Source: Pseudomonas sp. DTU12.3
Lineage (GTDB): Bacteria; Pseudomonadota; Gammaproteobacteria; Pseudomonadales; Pseudomonadaceae
DNA length: 64,000 bases
Assembly: GCF_004124275.1 (NCBI RefSeq)
Contig: NZ_CP027218.1
Location: 3,289,501 to 3,353,500 of the forward strand
Direction of reading: 5' to 3'
How positions within the stretch are numbered: the first letter of the stretch is position 1; the number at the start of each line of letters is the position of its first letter. The notes below the pieces were generated by a model, which worked only from the letters and a program-made list of their open reading frames with translations, made no database searches and had not been told where the DNA came from. Position numbers and translations under genes: made by a program. Below, in pieces: positions 44,683 through 52,961 of the stretch.

Positions 44683-47637
44683 ATGGACGTACGCATCAAG
44701 CCGATTTCGGTCGGTACCCTGCTGCTTGTGATGTCGACAACCCAGGCCCAGGCGCAATACCTGGAAACCGGCAAACCCGGCGATCCGGGCAGTTGGCGCA
44801 ACGCCGAATTCCTCCGTGACTGGGGCCTCGGTCGTATGCAGGCCGATCAGGCTTACGCGGCGGGCATCACCGGTAAAGGCGTGAAAATCGGCGCCCTCGA
44901 CTCCGGTTTCGATGCCGCCCATCCAGAGTTCGCGGCCGACCGCTATCACCCGGTATTGGCCAAAGGCACTTACGTCGATGGTTCGCTGTTCAACGTCGAC
45001 GGCACGCTCAACCCCAACAACGATTCGCACGGCACTCACGTGGTCGGCACCATGGGCGCATCGCGTGATGGCAGCGGCATGCACGGCGTCGCCTACAACG
45101 CGCAAATCTACGTCGGCAACACCAACAAGAACGACAGCTTCCTGTTCGGTCCCAACCCCGATCCGCGCTATTTCAAAGCGGTCTACAACGCCTTGGCCGA
45201 TGCCGGTGTACGTGCGATCAACAACAGCTGGGGCAGCCAGCCGCCGGACGTCAGCTATCGAACCCTCGCCGATCTGCATGCCGCCTACGCGCAGCACTGG
45301 AACCAGGGCACCTGGCTCGATGCCGCAGCCGAGGTGTCCTCGCAGCGCGGCGTGATCAATGTGTTCAGCGCCGGCAACAGCGGTTACCCGAACGCCAGCG
45401 TGCGCTCGGCGCTGCCGTATTTTCAGCCGGATCTTGAAGGGCATTGGCTCGCGGTGTCCGGGCTCGATCAAAGCAATCAGCAGAAGTACAACCAGTGTGG
45501 CATCGCCAAATATTGGTGCATCACCACGCCGGGAGCGAAGATCGACAGCACCATCCCCGGCGGCGGTTACGCCATCAAGTCCGGCACCTCGATGTCGGCA
45601 CCGCACGCGACCGGCGCCCTCGCACTGGTGATGGAACGCTACCCGTACATGAACAACCAGCAAGCGCTGGAAACCCTGCTGACCACCGCCACGCAACTGG
45701 ATGGCTCGGTGACCGATGAGCCGAACGAGCAAGTCGGTTGGGGCGTGGCCAACCTCAATCGGGCGATGCGCGGGCCGGGGCAACTGCTCGGCGCGTTCGA
45801 CGCCAATCTGCCGGCCGGGCAGAGCGATGTCTGGAGCAATGACATCTCCGACAAGGCGTTGATCCAGCGCCAGCGCGAAGACCTCGCCGAGCACAGCGCC
45901 TGGCAGCAAACCCTGCAGGCCAACGGTTGGCAAAACGGTATTCCGGCCGGCGCCAGCCAGCAGGATCAGACCGACTATGCGGTCGGCATGGCCCGTGATG
46001 CGGCAGCCGCCACACGGGTTTATCAAGGCAGCCTGATCAAGTCCGGTGACGGCCAATTGTTGCTGACCGGGGAGAACAGCTATCGCGGCCCGACCACGGT
46101 CAATGGTGGTCTACTGACGGTCAATGGTTCGCTGGCCTCGGCAGTGACCGTCAACGACAGCGGCACCCTCGGCGGCTCCGGGCGGATCAGCGCCTTGCTC
46201 GCCAACAGCGGCGCGCGCGTGGCGCCGGGTAATTCCATCGGCACTTTGAATGTGGCCGGCGACGTGACCTTCGCGCCAGGTTCGACCTACGCGGTGGAAC
46301 TGTCGCCGACCAGCAGCGACCGTATTGTCGCCGGCGGCACAGCGACCATCAGTGGCGCCACCGTGAGCCTGTCGCTGGAAAACAGCCCGACGCTGCTGAG
46401 CACCGTCGAAGTGCAAAGTCTGCTCGGTCACCAATACGATATCCTGCAAGCAACCGGTGGTATTCAGGGCCGGTTCGGCGCCGTGCTGCCGAATTACCTG
46501 TTTATCGGCGGCAGCCTCGACTACGCCGCCAACGGCATTCAACTGAATATCGAGCGCAACACCAGGTCATTCGCCAGCGTTGGCCTGACGCCGAATCAAC
46601 GCTCGGCAGGCGCGGCCGTCGAAAGCCTCGGTGCCGGCAATTCGGTCTATGAAAGCCTGTTGTTGTCGCCCTCAGCCACATCGGCACGACAAGCGTTCCA
46701 GCAACTGAGCGGTGAGATCTACCCGGCCATGGGGACGATGCTGATCAACGACAGTCGTCAGTTGCGTGATGCGGTCGGCGAGCGTCTGCACGATGCCAAC
46801 ACTGCGCAAAACAACGGCTGGATCAAAGCCCTCGGCGCGTGGGGCACTACCGATTCGGGCCATGACACGGCGGGTTACAGCACTTCGCTCGGTGGCTTGC
46901 TGGCCGGTGTCGACGGCGCGCTCGATGAGCAGACACGCATCGGTCTGGTCACGGGTTACAGCGACAGCTCGTTGAGCATGGGGTCGGGCACGCACTCCTC
47001 GGCCAAGGTCGACAGCTACCACCTCGGTGCCTACGCCGGTCACGAAATCGGTGCCTGGCGCTTGAGTACCGGCGCGGCCTACAGCTGGCATCGCGCGGAT
47101 GTGAAACGCGATCTGCAATACGGCGAGGTCAATGCAAAACAGAAAGCCAAAGTAGACGCGGCAACCACGCAAGTCTTTGCCGAGGCGGCGTATCGGCTGC
47201 AACTGCAACCGCTGGCACTGGAACCGTTCGCCAATCTGGCCTATGTGCATGTCGACACAGAAGGGTTTACCGAGAAGGGCGACGCTGCCGCATTGAAAAG
47301 TTCTGGCGATCAACGCGACGCGGTGTTGAGCACCCTCGGCGTGCGCGCGGTCAAGACTTTCAATTTGTCGAACCGGCAGTCACTCGACGTCAGCGGCCAC
47401 CTCGGCTGGCAGCACAGCTTGAGCGATATCGATGCCGAACAACACCTGCGCTTTGCCAGCGGCGGCACGCCGTACAGCGTCGAGAGTTCGGCACTGGTGC
47501 GCGACGCCGCGCTGGTTGGCGTACAGGCGAGCCTGGCCCTCAGCAAGGAGGTGCGGGTGAACCTCGATTACAACGGACAACTGGCCAATCGCGAGAAGCT
47601 GCATGGCGCAGGCTTGAGCCTGAACTGGCAGTTCTAA
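44683..47637 (+). CDS. prtA: Subtilisin-type autotransporter protease (PrtA-like)
   Basis: 984 residues from ATG 44683 (in-frame GTG at 44674 and 44677 possible). Signal peptide ending about AQAQA, then a subtilase domain with Asp73 (ALDSGFD), His116 (DSHGTHV) and Ser303 (GTSMSAPHA). An autotransporter-associated repeat (GDGQLLLTGENSYRGPTTVNGGLLTVNGSL) and a linker rich in VTVNDSGTLGGSGR motifs lead to a C-terminal beta-barrel (last ~280 residues) ending in NWQF with the terminal Phe needed for outer-membrane insertion. It is secreted by its own barrel, not by AprDEF. It corresponds in position to prtA of the P. fluorescens aprA-lipase cluster. Confidence 0.93.
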   Translation: MDVRIKPISVGTLLLVMSTTQAQAQYLETGKPGDPGSWRNAEFLRDWGLGRMQADQAYAAGITGKGVKIGALDSGFDAAHPEFAADRYHPVLAKGTYVDGSLFNVDGTLNPNNDSHGTHVVGTMGASRDGSGMHGVAYNAQIYVGNTNKNDSFLFGPNPDPRYFKAVYNALADAGVRAINNSWGSQPPDVSYRTLADLHAAYAQHWNQGTWLDAAAEVSSQRGVINVFSAGNSGYPNASVRSALPYFQPDLEGHWLAVSGLDQSNQQKYNQCGIAKYWCITTPGAKIDSTIPGGGYAIKSGTSMSAPHATGALALVMERYPYMNNQQALETLLTTATQLDGSVTDEPNEQVGWGVANLNRAMRGPGQLLGAFDANLPAGQSDVWSNDISDKALIQRQREDLAEHSAWQQTLQANGWQNGIPAGASQQDQTDYAVGMARDAAAATRVYQGSLIKSGDGQLLLTGENSYRGPTTVNGGLLTVNGSLASAVTVNDSGTLGGSGRISALLANSGARVAPGNSIGTLNVAGDVTFAPGSTYAVELSPTSSDRIVAGGTATISGATVSLSLENSPTLLSTVEVQSLLGHQYDILQATGGIQGRFGAVLPNYLFIGGSLDYAANGIQLNIERNTRSFASVGLTPNQRSAGAAVESLGAGNSVYESLLLSPSATSARQAFQQLSGEIYPAMGTMLINDSRQLRDAVGERLHDANTAQNNGWIKALGAWGTTDSGHDTAGYSTSLGGLLAGVDGALDEQTRIGLVTGYSDSSLSMGSGTHSSAKVDSYHLGAYAGHEIGAWRLSTGAAYSWHRADVKRDLQYGEVNAKQKAKVDAATTQVFAEAAYRLQLQPLALEPFANLAYVHVDTEGFTEKGDAAALKSSGDQRDAVLSTLGVRAVKTFNLSNRQSLDVSGHLGWQHSLSDIDAEQHLRFASGGTPYSVESSALVRDAALVGVQASLALSKEVRVNLDYNGQLANREKLHGAGLSLNWQF

Positions 47638-47654
47638 CCCCTTACCCCCCCCCT

Positions 47655-47738
47655 GTAGGAGCTGCCGCAGGCTGCGATCTTTTGATCTGGCCCTTGATGG
47701 ATCAAAGGCAAAAGATCGCAGCCTGCGGCAGCTCCTAC
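47655..47738. repeat. REP palindrome between the two autotransporter genes
   Basis: Complete inverted pair GTAGGAGCTGCCGCAGGCTGC / GCAGCCTGCGGCAGCTCCTAC with a ~40-bp centre. Confidence 0.9.
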
Positions 47739-47801
47739 AGGTTATGTGGGGATGAATTGGATACACGGATTTTTCGCAACATCACTAAGGAAGGTCGCTG
47801 G

Positions 47802-50800
47802 ATGAATAACAACAATACCCCCGCGCAAACGGGTGGCCGTTTTGCCCTCAAAACCCTGACGTTCGCCGTACTGTGCGCTATCGGCACGGCACATGCCGCT
47901 GGCTACGTGGAAAACGGGCGCAACGGTGATCCTTCAAGTTGGCGCAGCAACGAGTTTCAGGCCGATTGGGGCCTGGGCGCCATCGGTGCCGATCACGCCT
48001 ACGCCGCGGGCTACACCGGCAAGGGCGTGAAACTGGGCATCTTCGATCAGCCAGTGTATGCCGCGCACCCGGAATTTTCCGGCAGCAATAAAGTCATCAC
48101 TCTGGTCACCAGCGGTATCCGCGAATACACCGACCCGTACATTCCGGTGAAGGCCGGCGACGCCTTCCGTTATGACGGTTCGCCCTCGGTCGGCTCCGAC
48201 GGCAAACTCGGCGCCCACGGTACCCACGTTGGCGGCATCGCGGCCGGCAGTCGGGACGGCGGACCGATGCACGGCGTGGCATTCGGCGCGCAAATCATCA
48301 GCGCCGACAACGGCGACCCGGGCCCGGAAGACGGCATCGTGCGTGGCAACGACGGCGCGGTGTACAAGGCCGGTTGGGATGCGCTGATTGCCAGTGGCGC
48401 ACGGATCATCAACAACAGCTGGGGCATCGGCATCACTGACCGCTTCGACCTCGGCGGCCGCGATCCGGCTTACCCGCATTTCACTGTCAACGACGCCCAA
48501 TTGCAGTTCAACGAAATCCGCACTTTGCTCGGGACCAAACCCGGCGGCGCTTATGACGGCGCTATCGCCGCCGCTCGCAGCGGTATCGTGACAATCTTCG
48601 CCGCCGGCAACGACTACAACCTCAATAACCCGGATGCCATCGCCGGCCTCGGCTACTTTGTGCCTGAGATCGCGCCGAACTGGATCACCGTCGCCGCGTT
48701 GCAGAAGAACCCGGATCTGGCCAGCGCCAACCCGTACATCATGAGCACGTTCTCCTCGCGATGCGGTTACACCGCGAGCTTCTGCGTCTCGGCGCCGGGC
48801 ACGAAAATCTTCAGCTCGATCATCGAAGGCACCAACGCCGATAACCTGACCACCGGCTACAAAAATTACAACGGCACCTCGATGGCCGCGCCACACGTCG
48901 CTGGCTCCATGGCGGTGTTGATGGAACGCTTCCCGTACATGACCGGCGATCAGGTCGCCACGGTGTTGCGTACCACCGCCACCGACCTCGGCGCACCGGG
49001 TATCGACGCCTTGTACGGCTGGGGCATGATCAACCTGCGCAAGGGCATCGATGGCCCGGCGATGTTTGTCACCGAGAAGGACATTCCCGAGGAATTTCGC
49101 ATTCAGGGCGCCTACGGTTCCGGTCAGTTTGTTGCTGATTTGCCCGGCATCGGCGCGATCCTCGATCAAGGCAAACCGACCGAGCGCGTGTGCAATGACA
49201 TCATCTGCGGCCTCGACACCTGGCGCAACGACATTTCCGGCCACGGCGGTTTGACCAAGCAAGGTATCGGCACGCTGGTGATGACCGGCAACAACAGCTA
49301 CAGCGGCCCGACGCTGGTCAATCAGGGCCGCCTGGCAATCAACGGTTCGCTGACCTCGGCGGTCACGGTCAATGACAGCGGCATCCTCGGCGGTAATGGC
49401 CGCATCGGCGCGTTGTCGGTGAAAAGCGGCGGTACGGTTGCGCCGGGCAATTCCATCGGCACACTGAATGTTGCCGGGGACGTGACCTTCGAACCGGGTT
49501 CGACCTACGCGGTAGAAGTCTCGCCGACCGCCAGCGACAAGATTGTCGCCGGTGGCAAAGCGGTGATTGACGGTGCCACGGTCAGTCTGTCGCTGGAAAA
49601 CAGCCCGACGCTGCTGACCACCAGCGAAGTGAAAAGCCTGCTCGGTACGCAGTTCAATATCCTGCAAGCGGCGGGCGGTATCGATGGCCAATTCGGTCAG
49701 GTGCTGCCCAATTACGCGTTTCTTGGCGGCACCCTGGCGTACTCGGCCAGTGGTGTGCAATTGGAGGTCGGGCGCAACGGTGCATCGTTCGCCAGTGTGG
49801 GTGTGACGCCTAACCAGCGTGCGGTCGGTGCGGCTGCCGAGCGCCTCGGCGCGGGCAATGCGTTGTTCGAAACCCTGCTGCTTTCGCCCAATGCGGCCGC
49901 GGCGCAACAAGCCTTCCAGCAGTTGTCCGGTGAGATTCATCCGGCGATCGGCACGCTGTTGATCAACGACAGCCGTTACCTGCGTGAGGCAGTCGGCGAA
50001 CGTCTGCGCGAGCGTGATCTGTTCAATGCCGATGCACCCACTGACGATCGCAGCAATGCCTGGGTCAAGGTATTGGGTTCGTGGGGCACCAGCGATGGCG
50101 GCAATAAATACGCCGATTCGACCAGCTCCATCGGTGGTTTGCTGGCCGGTGTCGATGGCTTGATTGCTGAAGATACCCGGCTGGGTTTCGTTACTGGTTA
50201 TAGCGACAGTTCGTTGAGCATGGGCAGCGGCACGCATTCGTCGGCCTCGGTTGATAGCTACCACTTGGGTGCGTATCTGGGACATCAGATCGATGCCCTG
50301 CGCCTGACCGTTGGCGGCGCTTATAGCTGGCACCGCATCGACGCGAAACGTGATCTGCAATTCGCCGACGTCAGCGGCAAGCAGAAGACCAAACGCGACG
50401 CGACCACCGCGCAATTGTTCACCGAAGCCGCTTACGATCTGGGCTTGCAACCGATGAACCTTGAGCCGTTCGCCAACCTGTCCTACGTGCACCTGAACAC
50501 CGAGAGCTTTACCGAAAAAGGTGATGCCGCCGCGCTGAAAGGTGGCGAAGACAACCGCGATGTGTTGTTGTCGACACTCGGCGTACGCGCCAAGCGCAGC
50601 TTTGCCCTGTCGGACCAGCATCAACTGGAACTGGGTGCGAGCCTGGGCTGGCAGCACAACCTGAGCAGTGTCGACGCTGACAGTCATCTGGCGTTTGCCA
50701 ATGGCAACAGCGCGTTCACCGTGCAGAGCGTGTCGATGGATCGCGACGCCGCCGTGGTCGGCGTGCGCGCAGGTCTGGCGCTCAACCGCGATGTGCGGGT

Positions 50801-50879
50801 CAACCTTGATTACAACGGGCTGATCGGCTCGAACGAGAAGGACCACGGTGTGGGCCTGACGCTCGACTGGCAGTTCTAG
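47802..50879 (+). CDS. prtB: Subtilisin-type autotransporter protease (PrtB-like)
   Basis: 1025 residues from ATG 47802, with TAAGGAAGG 7 nt upstream. Signal peptide FALKTLTFAVLCAIGTAHAA, subtilase triad Asp82 (GIFDQPV), His139 (GAHGTHVGG) and Ser360 (NGTSMAAPHVAG), passenger repeats and a C-terminal barrel ending DWQF. Its linker and barrel are closely similar to those of PrtA (APGNSIGTLNVAGDVTF and YSDSSLSMGSGTHSSA occur in both) while the protease halves differ more, so the pair arose by duplication. It has extra loops between Asp and Ser relative to PrtA. Confidence 0.93.
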   Translation: MNNNNTPAQTGGRFALKTLTFAVLCAIGTAHAAGYVENGRNGDPSSWRSNEFQADWGLGAIGADHAYAAGYTGKGVKLGIFDQPVYAAHPEFSGSNKVITLVTSGIREYTDPYIPVKAGDAFRYDGSPSVGSDGKLGAHGTHVGGIAAGSRDGGPMHGVAFGAQIISADNGDPGPEDGIVRGNDGAVYKAGWDALIASGARIINNSWGIGITDRFDLGGRDPAYPHFTVNDAQLQFNEIRTLLGTKPGGAYDGAIAAARSGIVTIFAAGNDYNLNNPDAIAGLGYFVPEIAPNWITVAALQKNPDLASANPYIMSTFSSRCGYTASFCVSAPGTKIFSSIIEGTNADNLTTGYKNYNGTSMAAPHVAGSMAVLMERFPYMTGDQVATVLRTTATDLGAPGIDALYGWGMINLRKGIDGPAMFVTEKDIPEEFRIQGAYGSGQFVADLPGIGAILDQGKPTERVCNDIICGLDTWRNDISGHGGLTKQGIGTLVMTGNNSYSGPTLVNQGRLAINGSLTSAVTVNDSGILGGNGRIGALSVKSGGTVAPGNSIGTLNVAGDVTFEPGSTYAVEVSPTASDKIVAGGKAVIDGATVSLSLENSPTLLTTSEVKSLLGTQFNILQAAGGIDGQFGQVLPNYAFLGGTLAYSASGVQLEVGRNGASFASVGVTPNQRAVGAAAERLGAGNALFETLLLSPNAAAAQQAFQQLSGEIHPAIGTLLINDSRYLREAVGERLRERDLFNADAPTDDRSNAWVKVLGSWGTSDGGNKYADSTSSIGGLLAGVDGLIAEDTRLGFVTGYSDSSLSMGSGTHSSASVDSYHLGAYLGHQIDALRLTVGGAYSWHRIDAKRDLQFADVSGKQKTKRDATTAQLFTEAAYDLGLQPMNLEPFANLSYVHLNTESFTEKGDAAALKGGEDNRDVLLSTLGVRAKRSFALSDQHQLELGASLGWQHNLSSVDADSHLAFANGNSAFTVQSVSMDRDAAVVGVRAGLALNRDVRVNLDYNGLIGSNEKDHGVGLTLDWQF

Positions 50880-50887
50880 GCAGCGCC

Positions 50888-50916
50888 GGCAGTTCCCTAC
50901 GGAACTGCCGTTTTTT
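50888..50916 (+). terminator. Terminator between prtB and the first lipase gene
   Basis: 9-bp stem GGCAGTTCC / GGAACTGCC with a CTAC loop followed by G and six T residues (50911-50916). It starts 9 bp after the prtB stop and only about 20 bp before the lipase ATG, so the lipase must rely on read-through or on a promoter inside prtB. Confidence 0.8.
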
Positions 50917-50937
50917 AAAAGGAAGAGAGAGCACAAC

Positions 50938-52626
50938 ATGGGATTGTTCGATTATAAAAATGCCGACGGCAAAGCGTTGTACAGCGACGCCATCGCACTG
51001 ACGCTGTATGCCTACACGCCAACCGGCCAACCTTTGCCGGCGACTGGCTGGGCACCGGTGGCCGCGACCGCGCTGGGTTATCAAGGCAAGGTCGGGCCGC
51101 AGGGCACGTTCTTCGGTGAGAAGGACGGCTTCACCAGCGCCGAAGCCGAGGTGCTCGGTAAATACGACGCTGCCGGCAAGTTGATTGGCATCGGCGTGGC
51201 CTTTCGTGGCACCGGTGGGCTGAGTTACAGCGATACCTTTGGCGACATGAAAAACAACTTGCTGGCGGCGATCGGGCCGTCGGATTACGCCAGTAACTAC
51301 GCGAAAAACGCCTTCGACAATCTGCTCAAGGCCGTCGCCGCGTTTGCCATCGCCAACGGCATCGCCGCCAAGGACGTGTTGATCAGCGGCCACAGTCTCG
51401 GCGGGCTTGGGGTCAACAGCGTGGCCGAGCTGAGTGGCAGCAACTGGGGTGGTTTCTTCAAGGACGCCAACTACATCGCGTTCGCCTCGCCAACTCAGAG
51501 CAGCACCGGCAACAACGTGCTGAACATCGGTTACGAGAACGACCCGGTGTTTCGCGTGCTCGATGGCACCACGTTCAGCACCGCGTCGATGGGCAAGCAC
51601 GACAAGCCGCATGATTCGACCACCGACAACATCGTCAACTTCAACGACAATTACGCGTCCACCGCACAGAACCTCGTGCCGTTCAGCATCGTCAATCCGC
51701 TGAGCTGGTCGGCGCACGGCTCGCTGGGCTATGCCGATGGCCTGAATCGGGTGATCGATTCGAAGTTCTACAACCTCACCGGCAAGGACTCGACGATCAT
51801 CGTCTCCAACCTGGAAGCGTCGTCCCGTGGCAAGACTTGGGTCGAGGATCTCGGCCGCAGTGGCGAGCCGCACACCGGCAGCACCTTCATCATCGGCACC
51901 GACAGCAACGATTGGCTCAAGGGTGGCGCGGGCAACGACTTCCTTGAAGGTCGCGCGGGCGATGACCGTTTCCGCGATGACGGCGGTTTCAACATCCTCC
52001 TCGGTGGCCAGGGCCACAACACCTTCGAGCTGCAGAAGCCATTGCAGAACTTCAGTTTCGCCAATGACGGCGACGGCACGCTGTATGTGCGCGACGCCTA
52101 CGGCGGCATCAGCATGACCCGCGACATCGGCGCGCTGGTAAGCAAGGAGTCGGGTTCGTGGTGGGGCAGCAAGGAAATCACCTGGGGTGTGACGGCCAAA
52201 GGGCTGACCAATGGCAATGAGCTGACGCAGTACAACCATTCGCTGAGCGGTGATGGCTACGGCAACGCGTTGCATGCGACGGCTGATGGCGACTGGCTGT
52301 TCGGTCTCGGTGGCGATGACAAGCTGATCAGCGACAAGGGCCACGTGACCTTCGTTGGCGGCGCCGGTAACGACGTGATGACGGCGATTGGTGGCAACAA
52401 CACGTTCCTGTTCAGCGGCGCGTTTGGCTTCGATGCGATCAATGGCTATCAGGGCAGCGACAAGCTGGTGTTCATGGGCGTCGAAGGCGCGGGGCAGGGC
52501 TACGACTACAAGCAGCATGTGGCGCAGACCGGCGGCGATACCGTGCTGAAGATTGGCGACTTTGCCGTGACCCTGATCGGGGTGGGAGTGGCTAACCTGT
52601 CGGATTCATCGTTCGTTTTCGCCTAA
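50938..52626 (+). CDS. pueB: Family I.3 lipase/polyurethanase, short lid-less type
   Basis: 562 residues; AAGGAAGAGAG precedes the ATG. Begins MGLFDYKNADGKALYSDAIALTLY. Nucleophile elbow GHSLGG (Ser153), probable Asp202 (YENDPVFR) and His260 (SWSAHGS). It lacks about 52 residues that the neighbouring lipase has after residue 33, the region forming lid 1 in the MIS38-type lipase. RTX repeats (GGAGNDFLEGRAGDDRF, GGAGNDVM) and a C-terminal type I secretion region ending SSFVFA. It would be exported by AprDEF. Length and position match polyurethanase B-type lipases of related pseudomonads; the symbol is given on that basis. Confidence 0.88.
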   Translation: MGLFDYKNADGKALYSDAIALTLYAYTPTGQPLPATGWAPVAATALGYQGKVGPQGTFFGEKDGFTSAEAEVLGKYDAAGKLIGIGVAFRGTGGLSYSDTFGDMKNNLLAAIGPSDYASNYAKNAFDNLLKAVAAFAIANGIAAKDVLISGHSLGGLGVNSVAELSGSNWGGFFKDANYIAFASPTQSSTGNNVLNIGYENDPVFRVLDGTTFSTASMGKHDKPHDSTTDNIVNFNDNYASTAQNLVPFSIVNPLSWSAHGSLGYADGLNRVIDSKFYNLTGKDSTIIVSNLEASSRGKTWVEDLGRSGEPHTGSTFIIGTDSNDWLKGGAGNDFLEGRAGDDRFRDDGGFNILLGGQGHNTFELQKPLQNFSFANDGDGTLYVRDAYGGISMTRDIGALVSKESGSWWGSKEITWGVTAKGLTNGNELTQYNHSLSGDGYGNALHATADGDWLFGLGGDDKLISDKGHVTFVGGAGNDVMTAIGGNNTFLFSGAFGFDAINGYQGSDKLVFMGVEGAGQGYDYKQHVAQTGGDTVLKIGDFAVTLIGVGVANLSDSSFVFA

Positions 52627-52865
52627 CCCCGATAGCCCCTGTAGGAGCTGCCGCAGGCTGCGATCTTTTGATGTGTTTTTAAAGATCACCAGATCGCAAC
52701 CTCGTTGCACTCGGCAGCTCCTACAGGGGATTTGATTCGTCGTTTGTTTTCGCCTGACCCCGACAGCCCCTGTAGGAGCTGCCGCAGGCTGCGATCTTTT
52801 GATTGTGTTTTTAAAGATCACCAGATCGCAGCCTCGTTGCACTCGGCAGCTCCTACAGGGGATTT
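52603..52865. repeat. Tandem duplication of lipase 3' tail plus REP
   Basis: Two copies (52603-52733 and 52734-52865, period 131 bp). Each consists of the last seven codons and stop of the upstream lipase gene followed by a REP palindrome (52641-52724; 52772-52856). Both copies decode D-S-S-F-V-F-A-stop; they differ in the tail by TCA/TCG, TTC/TTT and TAA/TGA only. Outside the repeat the gap to the next gene (to 52961) holds no other gene. Confidence 0.85.
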
Positions 52866-52961
52866 GCATGTGGTGTTTGAAATGCTCCGGAGCGCTCTGT
52901 GAGGGGCGCCCTGGCTGTGAGCTATCTCTGAACAATTCCAACAAAGAGAGAGGCAATAGCA

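Noticed and set aside
47934..50939. Long open frame (about 1000 codons) on the minus strand, opposite prtB
   Set aside because: Shadow of the high-GC codon pattern of prtB. The translation is low-complexity, rich in Val, Ala, Arg and His, with no domain, while prtB has a full catalytic triad and barrel.
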